Positions 22,906 through 34,990 of a stretch of DNA of 64,000 nucleotides are shown piece after piece. The position numbers were made by a program, and so were the translations under genes. Below the pieces are notes generated by a model. It was not told where the DNA came from. It saw only the letters and a list, made by a program, of their open reading frames with translations, and searched no databases. Numbering within the stretch: position 1 is the first letter of the stretch; each line of letters begins with the position of its first letter. Source of the stretch: Rhinopithecus roxellana (Eukaryota > Chordata > Mammalia > Primates > Cercopithecidae); assembly GCF_007565055.1 (NCBI RefSeq), contig NC_044550.1, positions 84,010,033-84,074,032 on the forward strand. Reading direction: 5' to 3'.

Positions 22906-24037
22906 ACACGAGCAAGACCAGAATAAAAAATTGGGTGCTTGCTGCAGCTCCTGTGGCTTAGCTGTTGAAAGGTGTAACACAAACAGTTATTAAGTACTTT
23001 TGGGTAATGGTCTATCGGGGACTGGACATCTTGATAGATGTTTTAGGGGCGTGCCATGCACATTTGCCAACTGAACCAGAGAAAATACAGTATTTACAGG
23101 CACATAAGAAGCTATGTTTGTCTTCTTTTGTGGGAATATTTGTGTCTTTGTCATTTTCAGTATAATCTTTCCAAGACAATCTCCTAAGAAGAAATTTCCC
23201 TAAACAAAGAGTATGTATTTTTGCTTAATGTGCTAAGGTAAATAACTGGGGGATTTTTGCTAGATTGTCACAACTTTATAAGGAGTTTATGAATACTCGA
23301 TTAAGTAAAGTAACATAGTGCCCTTACTTCTCATCAAATAGCCAACTTACATGACTCATAAGCATAGGTTGAAAATTACATCTGCAATCAAAGATCAGAG
23401 GCAAAATTGGTCACTGGAAACTACTTAATACATCCTTGGCTTCTAAGCTGGGCTTCATCTAAAGCCAGGATTAACAACGGAAAGCATGACCAGAATGGAA
23501 TGTGAGGTTTGAACACTGGGGAGAAGATGTCCCCAGGGCTGTGAACTGCCTTTGGTCAGCAGCCCTGGGAGCCAGGCTTGTTTCAGTCTAATGCAATTTT
23601 GCTCTCATGATCAATGGGATGGGAGGAAAACTGGGTGAGAGAACACACTGAAATATGTTTTATAAGATAAGAGAAAAGAGAAAGATCATGTAAGGTCACT
23701 TCTGAGAGAATGAAGATAATGGCAAATGTATTGATAGAATAAAGAGCGAGGAAATAGGCTGCCTCTAGTTTCATATGTAATAGAGCTTACAGAAGGCACA
23801 AATATTTTGAGATTCATGCCTCCACAGAGGCAGCCAAAGTAGAACCTGATCTGATAAAATTAGTGTCCTGCCATTGATCGTACTGTATGTAAAGATACTA
23901 GATGATAAGGATAAGCAACCTCCTACTCCTAAACTCTCATAAGAGGAAGCATAAGATAGGAAAAGGACTGCAATCCTTTTTGAAGAATAACATGAAAAGA
24001 AAAATTATAGACCTGGATCAAAGAGGGCACCTCTATC
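22906..24037. other. Unassigned DNA
   Basis: No recognised gene or repeat. Confidence 0.4.
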
Positions 24038-24115
24038 TTCACTTACTTATTTAATATGTATTTATTGGGCAATACTTTGTGCCAGGCATTGCATCTGGTA
24101 CCAGGTACATAAAGA
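24038..24115 (-). mobile_element. L2 LINE 3' end fragment
   Basis: TATGTATTTATTGGGCAATA followed by TTTGTGCCAGGCATTGCATC and GGTACATAAAGATAAC is the reversed L2 terminus. Confidence 0.6.
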
Positions 24116-25419
24116 TAACTAAGTCATAGATCTTGAAAATAGATTCAGGAAAACACAGACTATAGCAAGCCCTACACAAGTTGAGGTTGGTTGCAGCAGA
24201 AGTGTCAGACCAAAGGGGGACTGTTAGGTGAGAAGGGAGAAATATGAGCCTGGGAAGGCCGAAAGTCATTTCTGAAAATATTGATTAAATACAGGCATAC
24301 CTTGTTTTATTGCACTTTGCCTTATTGTACTTCACAATATTGCAATTTTTACATATTGAAGGTTTGTGGCAACCCTGCATCTGCCACCTCTATGAGACCC
24401 ACGTTTCTAATGTCATGTGCTCACTCTGTGTCTTTGTCACATCTTAGTATTTCAAACATTTTCATTATCATTATATCTGGTATAGTGATCTGTGATCACT
24501 AATCTTTGGTGTTACTATTGTAATTATCTGGGAGCATCAGGAGCCATGCCCATGTAAGACAGTGAACTTAATCTATAAATGTTGTGTTTCTATTGCTTCA
24601 CTGACTGGCAATTCCCCCATCACTTTCCCGCTCCTTAGGCCTTCCTGAGACACAATAACTGAAATAAGGCCATTTAGTAACCACGCAACAACTTCTAAGT
24701 GTTCAAGTAAAGGGAAGAGTTACACATCTCTTGTTTTAAACAAAAAGCTAGAAATGACTAAGCTTAGTGAAGAGGGCATGTCAATAGCTGAGACAGGCTG
24801 AAAGTTAAGCTTCTTGAGCCAGACAGTTAGCTGAGTTGTGAATACAAAGGAAAACTTCTTGAAGGAAATTAAAAGTGCTACTCCAGCAAACACATGAATG
24901 AGAAAAAAAAGAGAAAAAAACAAAACATGCTTATTGCTGATATGGAGAAAGTTCGAGTTGTTTGGATAAAAGATCAAACCAGTCACAATGTTTTCTTAAA
25001 GTGAAGCTAAATCCAGAGCAGGAACCTAAGTCTAGTTAATACTAAGAAGGCTGAGAGAGGTGAGGAAGCTGCAGAAGAAAAATCTGAAGCTAGCAGGGGT
25101 TGGTTCATGAAGTTAAGAAAAGAAACCATCTCTATAACATAAAAGTGCAAGGTGAAACAGCAAGTGCTGATGTAGAAGCTGCAGCAACTTATCCAGAAGA
25201 TCTAACTAAAATAATAGATAAAGGTGGCTAGACTGAACAACAGATTTTCAATGCAGATAAAATAGCTTTATATTGGAATAAGACATCATTTAGGACTTTT
25301 ATAGCTAGAGAAGAGAAGTCAAAGTCTCAAAAGACAGGCTGACTTTCGTGTTACAGGCGAATGCAACTGGTGACTTCAAGTTGAAGCCAATGCTCATTTA
25401 CCATTCTGAATGTCCTAGG

Positions 25420-25633
25420 GTTCTGTCTTGGTTCATTTCTGTTTCTATAAAGAAATATACAAATCTGGGTAATGTGTAAAGAAATCAGGTTTAGTTGGTT
25501 CATGGTTCTGCAGGCTGTACAAGAAGCATAGCACCAACATCTACTTCAAGTAAAGAATTCAGACTGCTTCCACTCATGGTGGAAAGTGAATAGGAGCAGG
25601 CAGAGATCATATGGGGAGAAACAGAGAGAAAGA

Positions 25634-25694
<61 letters not shown>

Positions 25695-25905
25695 TAAGCA
25701 GGGAGGGAGGTGCCAGACTCTTTTTAACAACCAGCTCTCATGGATGAATAGAGCAAGAAGACACTCATTAGTGTGAGGATAGCATCAAGCCATTCTGAGG
25801 GATCTGACTCCCACAATCCAAACACCTCCCACCAGGTCCTACCTCCAACACTGGCGATCAAATTTCAACATGAGGTTTGGAGGGTCACATACACAAACTA
25901 TATAG
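25420..25905 (-). mobile_element. MaLR LTR (MLT1/MST group) inserted in Tigger1
   Basis: It reads TGTCTTGGTTCATTTCTGTT, then TGGTTCATGGTTCTGCAGGC, TGTACAAGAAGCATAGCACC, CACCTCCCACCAGGTCCTAC and TTTCAACATGAGGTTTGGAG, a MaLR LTR on the minus strand. A GA microsatellite has expanded inside it. Tigger1 sequence is continuous on either side, so the LTR is the younger of the two. Confidence 0.8.
25619..25694. repeat. (GA)n microsatellite within the MaLR LTR
   Basis: About 75 bp of AG repeats with AC interruptions. It produces a spurious Ser-Leu-rich frame on the minus strand (25500-25730). Confidence 0.92.
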
Positions 25906-25926
25906 TAAGGCTTTAAGAATTATGCT

Positions 25927-26212
25927 GGCTGGGTGCAGTGGCTCACACCTGTAATCCCAGTACTATCGCAGGCCAAGTTGGGTAGATCACTTGAGGCCAG
26001 GAGTTCGAGACCAGCCTGGCTAACATGGTGAAACTCTGCCTCTACTAAAAATACAAAAATTAGCCAGATGTGGTGGCATTCGTTTTAATCCGAGCTACTC
26101 TGGAGGCTGAGGCAGGAGAATCGCTTGAACCCCGGAGACAGAGGTTACAGTAAGCAAAGATTGCACCACTGCACTCCAGCCTAGGCAACAGAGCGAAATT
26201 CCATTTCAAAAA
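25927..26212 (+). mobile_element. AluS-type element
   Basis: It opens GGCTGGGTGCAGTGGCTCAC, has both arms (GGAGTTCGAGACCAGCCTGG, GAGGCAGGAGAATCGCTTGA, CACTGCACTCCAGCC) and ends in a degraded tail. It lies directly after the Tigger1 remnant. Confidence 0.92.
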
Positions 26213-26271
26213 TTAATAATAATAATAGACAATAATAGACAAATAATAGACAAACAGACAATAATAATAAT
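26207..26271 (+). repeat. (AATAATAGAC)-type tail microsatellite
   Basis: The Alu tail has evolved into AAT and AATAATAGAC repeats, which fill the gap to the next L1 fragment. Confidence 0.85.
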
Positions 26272-28122
26272 AGACCAAACAGTGAAATCATGAGTGAACT
26301 CCCATTCACAATTGCTACAAAGAGAATAAAATACCTAGGAATACAACTTACAAGGGATGTGAAGGACCTCTTCCAGGAGAACTACAAACCACTGCTCAAG
26401 GAAATAGGAGAGGACACAAACAAACGGAAAAACATTCCATGCTCATGGATAGGAAGAATCAATATTGTGAAAATGGCCATATTGTCCAAAGTAATTTATA
26501 GATTCAATGCTATTTCCATCAAGCTACCACTGACTTTCTTCACAGAATTAGAAAAAACTACTTCAAATTTCATATGGAACCAAAAAAGAGCCTGTATAAC
26601 CAAGACAATCCTAAGCAAAAAGAACAAAGCTGCAGGCATCATGCTATCTGACTTCAAACTATACTACAAGGCTAAAGTAACCCAAACAGCATGGTACTGG
26701 TACCAAAACAGATATATAGACCAATGGAACAGAACAGAGGCCTCAGAAATAATTCCACACATCTACAACCATCTGATCTTTGACAAACCTGACTACTGGG
26801 GGAACCCACTCCCAATATTTCAACGTAGGTTATTTCTATTTTCCATAAGTGTCAGCCAGCTGACAAATAAAGAGAGACAGTATGAAGAGAGGAATTTTAC
26901 AGGTAGGCCACCAGGGGTGATATCACATATTGGTAGGACTGTCATGCCCCCTGAGTCTCAGACAAGCAAGTTTTTATTAAGGGTTTCAAAAGGGGAGGGG
27001 GTGTAAGAACAGAGAGTAGGTATAAAGATCACATGCTTCAAAGGGCAAAAAGCAGACCTACTAATAAGGGTCTAACAAAGATCACATGCTTCTGAAGGAA
27101 CAGGACAAAGGGAAAAACCAGAACTACTGATAAGGGTCTATGTTCAGCGGTGCACATATTGTCTTGATAAACATCTTAAACAACAGAAATCAGGGTTTGA
27201 GAGCAGAGAACCGGTCTGACCACAAATTTACCAGGGTGGAGTTTTTCCCCCACCCTAGTAAGCCTGAGGGTACTGCGGGAGGCCAGAGCATATCTCAGTC
27301 CTTATCTCAACTGCATAAGACAGACATTCCCAGAGTGGTCGCTTATAGACCTCCCCCAAGGAATGCATTCCTTTCCCAGGGTATTAATATTAATATTCCT
27401 TGCTAGGAAAAGAATTTAGCGATATCGATCCTACTTGCACGCCTGTTTATAGGCTCTCTGTAGGAAGAAAAATATGGCTGTTTTTGCCCAACCCTGCAGG
27501 CAGTCAGACCTTATGGTTGTCTTCCCTTGTTCCCTAAAAATTGCTGTTATTCTGTTCTTTTTCAAGGTGCACTGATTTCGTATTGTTCAAACACACATGT
27601 TTTACAATGAATTTGTACAGTTAACACAATTATCACAGTGGTCCTAAGGTGATGTACATCCTCAGCTTATGAAGATAACAAGATTAAAAGATTAAAGTAA
27701 AGACAGGCATAAGAAATTATAAAAGTATTATTTGGGAACTGAAAATGTCCATATCAAAATTAAATCTTCATAATTTATGTTCCTCTGCCATGGCTCCAGC
27801 CAGTCCCTCTGTTTGGAGTCCCTGACTTCCTGCAACACCTGACAAAAACAAGAAATGGTGACAGGATTCCCTATTTAACAAATGCTATTGGGAAAACTGG
27901 CTAGCCATATGCAGAAAACTGAAACTGGACCCGTTCCTTACACCTTATACAAAAATCAACTCAAGATGGATTAAAGACTTAACTGTAAAACCTAAAATAA
28001 TAAAAACCCTAGAAGAAAACCTAGGCAATACCATTCAGGACATAGGCATGGGTAAAGACTTCATAACTAAAACACCAAAAGCAATGATAACAAAAGTCAA
28101 AATTGACAAGTGGGATCTAATT
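26272..28122 (+). mobile_element. L1 ORF2 internal fragment, split by an ERV LTR
   Basis: 26272-26793 and 27838-28122 align by eye with the ORF2 of the full-length L1 (about residues 753-920 and 920-1015). The LTR lies between two copies of CCTGAC. The fragment has neither a 5' end nor an A tail, so both ends were cut by later rearrangement. It carries many differences from the young copy and stops after the LTR (TGG TGA), so it is older and dead. The frame 26290-27006 runs out of L1 into LTR and is not a gene. Confidence 0.9.
26794..27837 (-). mobile_element. Solo ERV LTR (ERV2/HERV-K-like class)
   Basis: A 1,044-bp insert with a 6-bp target duplication CCTGAC (26788-26793 and 27838-27843). 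On the minus strand it starts TGTTGCAGGAAGTCAGGGAC and ends CCCCCAGTA. AATAAA lies at 26978-26973 on the minus strand, near the end as expected for R. The 6-bp duplication and TGTTG start suit an ERV2 (HERV-K-related) LTR; I could not settle the family (LTR13- or LTR14-type are candidates). No gag, pol or env sequence is present, so it is the product of LTR-LTR recombination. Confidence 0.82.
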
Positions 28123-28179
28123 AGGATATTAACCATGATAGCTCACAGTGATAGTACCACCTAATCCTCAAATGCCATC

Positions 28180-29000
28180 TAAGTTTTGTATATTTCCCCA
28201 ATGACACACTTTAGAGCAAAAAGATCCAATCCAGAATCATGCATTTGGTTGTCATGTCCCTTAGTTGTCTAGTTCCTTCAGCCTAGAACAGATTTGCAGT
28301 CTTTCCTTGATTTTTCTGACTTTGCCACTGGAAACATTGCAGACAAGTTACTTTGTAGCATGTCCCTCCGTTTGGCTTTGTTCAGTATTTCTTTCTGATT
28401 AGATTCAGACTATGCCTTTTTGGCAAGAATATTTCAGAGGTGACAACATGTTCTCACTGAATTCTACCAGATTGCAAGTCATTTTTATTAGTCCCATTAC
28501 TGATGATGTTTACTTTGATTTCTTGAGTGAAGTGGTATCTGCAAAGCTTCTCCATTGCAAAATTCTTCCTTTATCCTTAGAAATTAACAATTATTTTATG
28601 CAGAAATATTTTGAAACTATATAAATATCCTGCTTCTCTCCAAATTTTCTATTTATTCATAAATTTATTTATACCTAAATGAATTTCCTATTTCATTTAG
28701 TGGGTTATAACCCATTACTATCATTATTTTTATGTTCAAATTGTCCCAAGTTTGGCTACGAGAAGCCAATTTAAGCTCATTTCTATTTCCTTTTGACTTG
28801 TTCCCAACATCCTTTTAGCACATCCTTATTTTGTGGCACACGATGTCCTGTTTCATATTTTCCCTGCCCCATCCTTGAAATTAGCTATTTTCTCAAGGAG
28901 CCCTGGCTCTTTTGCATGGAAAATGGTATTTAAAAGCCAAGATGTGAGTGTTAGGTGTGTTCATTGCTATTGGAGTGTCACTGCTTCCACCCCTCTCAGT
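28180..29000. mobile_element. Old L1M-type LINE fragment (probable)
   Basis: CATTACTGATGATGTTTACT, TTGATTTCTTGAGTGAAGTG, TCAAATTGTCCCAAGTTTGG and CCTTTTGACTTGTTCCCAAC follow the order of an old L1M 3' region. The orientation is uncertain and divergence is high. Confidence 0.5.
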
Positions 29001-29034
29001 AGGGAAAGCTAGAAAATATATGTATGTAATACAT

Positions 29035-29132
29035 ACACAGATAACTTCCATATCCATACATTTATATTTTTAATTATCTTTCTTTCTGTGTATCTACCTA
29101 TTTATCCATCTTCCTATCTATTATCTATCAGA
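29035..29132. repeat. Degenerate TATC/ATCT simple repeat
   Basis: TATCTACCTATTTATCCATC and CTATCTATTATCTATCAG, an impure tetranucleotide tract. Confidence 0.6.
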
Positions 29133-29267
29133 GACCAGGAGTTCACATGGACATTACATAGCCAATCTAACAACTGGGCTTATTCTAGTTTCCTCCCTTT
29201 CTGTATTTTTAACTCCCTTCTCCAAAAGTGAGAAATCTGTCTCAATTATTTGTATCTATTTATTAAT

Positions 29268-29547
29268 TTTTGAGATGGAGTCTCGCTTTGTCACCCAGGC
29301 TGGAGTGCAGTGGCACAATCTGCAACCTCCGCCTCCCAGGTTCAAGCAATATTCTTGCCTCAGCCTCCTGAGTAGTTGGGATTACAGGAACCCACTACCA
29401 TGCCCAGCTAATTTGTTTTGTATTTTCAGTAGACATGGGGTTTCACCATGTTGGCCAGGCTGGTTCCCGAAGTCCTGACCTTGTGATCCACCTGCCTTGG
29501 CCTCCCAAAATGCTGGGATTACAGGCGTGAGCCACCGTGCTCGGCCC
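29268..29547 (-). mobile_element. AluS element, small internal deletion
   Basis: It reads TTTTGAGATGGAGTCTCGC through GGATTACAGGCGTGAGCCAC and GTGCTCGGCCC. About 9 bp are lost at GGCACAATCTGCAACCTCC. It has almost no A tail left. Confidence 0.93.
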
Positions 29548-29639
29548 TTCAATTACTTTTTATGTATTTATGTAATTGATCCATCCCACCGTATGTAATC
29601 TGACATCAGTCCTCCCCTGCGAGGCTGCCTCCTCTTCTC

Positions 29640-30110
29640 TGCACAGCTATGATTCCACATTCTGAGCTGCCCTTCCTTCCATGTAGACAGTTCCTCTCCC
29701 TGCTCGGACTCTGACAGCTCACATCACATCTCTGTGAGGCACTGCACCTGACCCTGCTTGGGTCACCTCCCACCAGGCCACCTCCAACAAGGACACTCTC
29801 CTCTCCCTGCTTGAGTTCTGACATCCCACCCCAGGCCACCCTCCTTAGAGTTTCTCTTCCTGTCCTTCTCCAGCTTTACCTCCACATGGACTCACTCCTC
29901 ACCCTGCTCAGGGTTGATACTCTATGCCAACTTACCTCTGTCCCCCTGCATGGACATCCTCCAAACTCTGATCAGGCTCAAACTCACCAGTCCACCCCTG
30001 CAGGGATGCCTTTTCCAGCCTGCATGGATTCTGACATTGGACACCCTGCTGTGGACCATCTTCAATCTGCTTAGGCTCTGTGCCACTGCAGTCCCTCTCT
30101 GACACACACA
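29640..30110 (+). repeat. Degenerate minisatellite, ~50-bp period
   Basis: The phrase CCCTGCTYGG recurs at 29698, 29752, 29805 and 29902, with weaker forms at 29966, 30018 and 30066. It is often followed by a form of TCTGACA then TCACC and GGCCACCTCC. Spacing is about 48-54 bp or twice that. Purifying it by eye gives roughly eight copies. The frames across it (29606-29839 -, 29811-30102 +) are by-products of tandem structure. Confidence 0.6.
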
Positions 30111-32578
30111 TACCTCAGATGCTTGCCTTGCTCTGTTCCACTTCATGATTTAGGACTGAATTTTTCAGGAAGGAAAGAGAAGAGCTCTGAAAGACTTTTA
30201 ATAGAAAATAAAGGGTTTCTGGGATGTCTACAGACTTATAGTTTGTCATTTTCTAATCTTAATGTTTGTTTATAACTAATATTTTAGTATGAATTATTAA
30301 TTTATCTGAGATGAATAAAATTAACTGAGTTCATTGGTATCTCATAAGATGTAAAACTAGCCCTTCTGATATTCTGGAGAAATGTTTATTTTATCTGATA
30401 TCTGTCTCCTATGAGCAGATGGAGTGAACCATTCATATTTTTTGTCATTTTGAAGAAGACCAAGGTCTAGAAAAGCTTAAAAAATTGCAGGTCTACAGCA
30501 AATGATTAATAATTAATAGTAAGCCATGTGACATTCTAGTATGTCATGTAGTAATCACCATAGTTTTAAGGAAAGCTTATTGCCTGATGAATGTCTTTTT
30601 TAGTAATTTATTTTTCCACTTCTCTAAAGTCTTTTAATGCACTTTATTGGGTTTTGGTGTAAATTAAGAATAAGAAAGACATTTTTATCAGTTTTTATGA
30701 GGTTAAAAAAATTGATTTATAAAATGTTAACTTTAAGTAAGAATTCATTCCTTTCATTTGGTTCACTGTGTCAAGTCTGTTTGGAAATGCGACTTGTGTG
30801 TGCCTGTGTATCATCACTTTGCATGCAAGTTTTCTCCGGCCTCATTTTAATACATATTGTGTTAAACCACTTACTAATGTTTTTACATTTGAGGTTTTAC
30901 ATTTGATCCTGTATTTATTTTTATTATCTAAAAATTTTCAAAAAATAAAAATAAAAACATTCAATATTTAGTCACACAGATACACTATCGATTTCTTTAT
31001 TTTACCTTTTCTTTATGGTGTCATGAATGTATTTAAGTAATCAGTTGCAAAGTGAAGCTGTCTATTTGATTGTTTGTTTTCATAGAGCTCAAAAAACAAC
31101 GGCTCAAGCTTTACTAAATTTATTTTTTCCATTGAAGGTATTTTTTCTTCTTTGGTAAAATCTATGTGTTATCATTTCTTAAAACTAGCAAATCTCTAGC
31201 CCTATTTCTGCATGGAGCTTCATTTAAAGCAAGCTATTTTGAAATCCAATAGTGACCAAAGTAGAATGTCATTTTCCTCTTGGAGTAGGGACAAGGTATT
31301 TTCTCTTCCCAAATACGAATAAAAAGAAATTCATTATTTTTCTCTGATACTAACCTTATACATTTTACAGGCTTTCTTGTTTTTCAAGGATGTGACAACT
31401 GCAGTAATTCTAGCAGCATATTTTCCTTCAATTTATTTCCTGGAAATTCGTTATTTAAAAAAAAAATGAGCCCATATCAAACTCAAAAATTTTGTAAAAC
31501 AATTGCAGTACAGGTTTCAATAATAGCTACAATACCCTAGATATTTTATAATTTACTAGTTTGGTTACTAATGATTTCACCTTCTACTAGTCTAATTGAT
31601 TCTGTTAAAGATAATGGCTATGTATATCCATCAGCTTTCAATCTTGTTAGAAATGTTTTGATCCTTTTTCCTATCTTATCTTTTTTGTCTTATCTACAAA
31701 CAACATACTTTTCATCTATTAATAGATATATGGGATTCAGGAGTAAAATTATCTTTTCTGCTTGCATTATAAAATGAAAATAAATGTGCACTCCTGAGTA
31801 TGGTTTATGATTTAATAATGCCACAGTTTCTGGTCTTGTCAGTCTTCTTACCTCTGCAAGCATATTTTGAGGCCACCCAATCTTATACACACCTCGTGTC
31901 ATGTGGGTATCAGGAATAAATGGCAAATCTCGTAAGTGCTGTGCCTCTACGCACCACATCGAGTGCAAGGAGAAATGCAAAATACACCTTTTTGCCAGTT
32001 TTTCATTCCACTGAAGCATTTCCTTTGGCTAACTCATGACAATTTGCATTTTCACTTAGAACACTTTAATACTTTTACCAGTCTAATCACTGAATATATA
32101 CTCATTTTTAATTAATTAACTGACCAGAAATTCTGTCTTTCATTCACAATGTAAAATATATAAACACATTCACACCCTCAACTACGATTATGTATACAAT
32201 TTTTATAATAACAGGCTTATGTAGCCTGTGATAGTCTATGAAAAATATCATTTAAAACAAATGTTATCCTATTTTCAAGTATGGGAAATGTTTCATATTT
32301 GATATAAAGCAGATGAAATATATTGTTATCATCAAAATCATATCTATCATACATTCTTCCAGTTTTTCTGAAACTTAATTCACTGAACTCAAATGAATAA
32401 ATTCCTCATAGGGAAAAAATATCTCTCAGCTAAAACTGAATTCTTGATTAGGTCTAGACTTGTAGTGTGGTGTCACGGATTAGACATCCCTCTGGTTTTA
32501 AGGAATGTTAAATGTTACTATAAGCTGCTTAAGGTTTTTAAAGGAGGCACACTCTCTAGGAGTTGGAAGTAATTTTTA
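30111..32578. other. Unassigned A+T-rich DNA
   Basis: No recognised gene or repeat. Small frames have no domain. Confidence 0.4.
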
Positions 32579-32599
32579 ACATTTGCATAATGCAAATGT
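32579..32599. promoter_or_regulatory. Inverted pair of octamer motifs (possible POU site)
   Basis: ATTTGCAT (32581-32588) and ATGCAAAT (32590-32597) face each other across one base in a perfect 10-bp-arm palindrome. The octamer is the binding site of POU factors such as OCT1. ATGCTAAT lies at 32679-32686. Binding is inferred only. Confidence 0.35.
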
Positions 32600-34439
32600 C
32601 CAGTTGGTTGAACTGCTGACTTAAATCTATCTTTGAAAGATAGAGTAAGACTTTTCACAAATGCAGAAAGGTCGAGTTATGCTAATGAGAACCATTTAGT
32701 CAGCTGCCTGACACTTATTGGACATGATAATCAAATTGCAGTATAGGCAGTAAACTCCCATGTATGCTATGGCTTTTAAACCCATAAGTTATGCAAGAAA
32801 CCACTGTACCTTCCAGCTGCATTCAGCTTGGCGATATGTTAAACCATAGATGTGTGTGTGTGTGTGTGTAAGCCCAGAGGAGGACGGAGGGGAAGAAATA
32901 GCTTATGTTGCTCAGCAGGGTCCCTGCTTATGGATTAGGAGCAGGGACAAAGAAACAGTGCATAGAAGACAGTAGCCCAACCTATGAAGATTTTGTCATA
33001 GGGTTGAGATGAAAGGAGCAAAACAGGAAGAGGAAAAGAGTTGGGATTAAAAGATAGGAGGAGATAAAATCTTAACAGTGAACAGTGCTGATACAGGAGA
33101 AGAGAAAAAGGTATTTGCCAGTTGTCAAAAAGCTACATATACGGGGATAAGGTAGAAGAGTGGAAGGGGCTAGGGAGGATCTTTTTTATTTATACTAAGA
33201 ATAAGCCAGTACCATGTCATTAAATTTGGAAATTGGCTTTACTGGACTTTCATATTAATTTATAGTCTATATTGAATTTGAAAAACAATAGCAAAATGGT
33301 AAACTAATTTAAATTCTGGTTAAGTCCTCATATTCATTTTATAATTGCCAGGAATCCTATAGGCATGGACCCACAGCTAGAGAATCCTCAAACTTGAAGC
33401 CTTATCAGCTGTTCTTGGGACCCTCTTAATAAACCACGCCTAGAATGAATGAACCTTCTCCTCAGGTCTCACTTTGGAATTTCACCAATATATAGTTATT
33501 AGTTAAGAATCTCTCTTGTGCAATTATATTCCAATATTGTTTTCACGTTTCAGTACAGCTAGTAATTAGAAATAATTATTGACATCTAAATGATAAATGC
33601 TGCTGTATGGTATCTCCTAGTGTGGCCAAATAGTAGCACAAAGGATAAATTGGACATTATAATAACAGTGGATTTGTGAGATATAAGAGAAGGTTGTCCT
33701 TTAAAACTAAAAGAAATATTTTTACAGGTTAGCAAGGAATACTCAATAAGGAGATAAACTTTTACAGTGTGCTATTAGACCAAAAGATTTTCTTATTTAT
33801 TTAGCAAATATTTGCTGTTTCTAGATTGGTTTTGCCAGCCTTTCACAAAGAATATTTCAAAGAATAATGGTTCCAACAATGAGCTAGTTTAAAATAAAAA
33901 GTTTCATATTTAAATGATTGTGAGAATGTGGGATATTAAATCCACCTCTTGGAGATTCCCAATATATGCAACCAAAATAAAGGTTATGTAATGTTTACAC
34001 AGCCATGAAAACCTCTTTAAAATAGTTTCATTTATTTGACCCTAAAAACTTCCTGTATTTAACCTTAATCATTTCCTGTAACACTATTGTACTACAACAA
34101 TTTTAAAAGCTGATGTATTTTTTCATTCATCTGCTTATTCATTTTTTCCTGATACCATATTATTTAATTACCAGGAATTCAAATCGTTTAAATATCTCAT
34201 AGAGTAAAATCTTCTAAGCCATTATTTTTCTTCTTAAAACATTTTAGCTCTTCCTTGCATATTAATTTTTCTAAATTAATGTCAGGATATTTTCCAAGTT
34301 AAGAAAGAAATGTTGAGGTTTTTAAATTAGAATTCATTAATACTTTAAATTAAAAGGAAGAATAGATATATTTATTCAAATAAATCTATTCTTCAAGAAC
34401 AGATTATATCTTTATTTGTCCCACTCATCATTTATGGAA
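32600..34439. other. Unassigned DNA
   Basis: A pure (TG)n run of about 20 bp lies at 32850-32869, followed by a purine-rich stretch to about 33170. No gene recognised. Confidence 0.4.
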
Positions 34440-34990
34440 GAGAAAATCACTCAGTACACTTTTAAAGTTTTCTTAATATAGGATTCTGGCTTGTTGTTGT
34501 TAATATTGTTAGTGATGTCTTCAGTTTCAGATAATAGAGTGTTTTTAGGTATTTAGAGAAAAATCTATTAATGTTTTTCCCACATTTATTCCATACTAGC
34601 TAATTATCTGAACTACTGGAAATTTTGGTGTGATGATTTTTTGTTTGTTTTCCTAGATTAACATATTATCTGAAAATAATAATAATCTTGTGTTTTATTA
34701 TATATTATTATTGGTGGGTTTCTTGTTTCTGCTTTGTATCTTACTGTATTCGTCTGAAATGGAAATACTTACGGTAACGACAGACATTCTTATTCCCCAT
34801 GGTTTTTCACCATTAAAGATGATATTGGCAATTGATTTGAGGTGGGCACTAGTTATCTTGTTAAAGAACTATTCTTCAAGTCCTAGCTCACAGCTAGAGT
34901 TATACACAAATAGAGGCTTAATTTTTATCATGGGCTTTCAAAATCTTTCTCAATGGTTTATCATTATTAACCTTTTGAAATAATTACATT
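34440..34990 (-). mobile_element. Ancient L1 ORF2 fragment
   Basis: Reading on +, CGACAGACATTCTTATTCCC, TTTTTCACCATTAAAGATGA, TGATATTGGCAATTGATTTG and TTTTATCATGGGCTTTCAAA follow the antisense of L1 reverse-transcriptase sequence. It is strongly diverged (L1M-type) with no intact frame. Confidence 0.5.

Larger units (their letters stand above)
24293..25926 (+). mobile_element. Tigger1 DNA transposon, 5' portion
   Basis: It begins at a TA target with the Tigger1 end CAGGCATACCTTGTTTTATT and follows Tigger1 order: AAGGTTTGTGGCAACCCTGC, GTGATCTGTGATCACTAATC, GGCTGAGAGAGGTGAGGAAGC, CAACAGATTTTCAATGCAGA, CTGGTGACTTCAAGTTGAAG, CCAATGCTCATTTACCATTC. A MaLR LTR interrupts it at about 25420-25905, after which Tigger1 resumes briefly (TTTAAGAATTATGCT) before an AluS. 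The transposase region (pogo/DDE family) is full of stops and indels; the 3' half is missing. Confidence 0.87.

Noticed and set aside
25500..25730. 76-codon Ser-Leu-rich minus-strand frame
   Set aside because: It is the translation of the GA microsatellite in a MaLR LTR.
26900..26920. CTCF-like core (CCACCAGGGG)
   Set aside because: Only about ten bases match, inside an LTR, and the rest of the motif is missing.
26290..27006. 238-codon frame as a possible gene
   Set aside because: The first ~168 codons are an L1 ORF2 fragment and the rest is antisense LTR sequence, so the joined frame is accidental.
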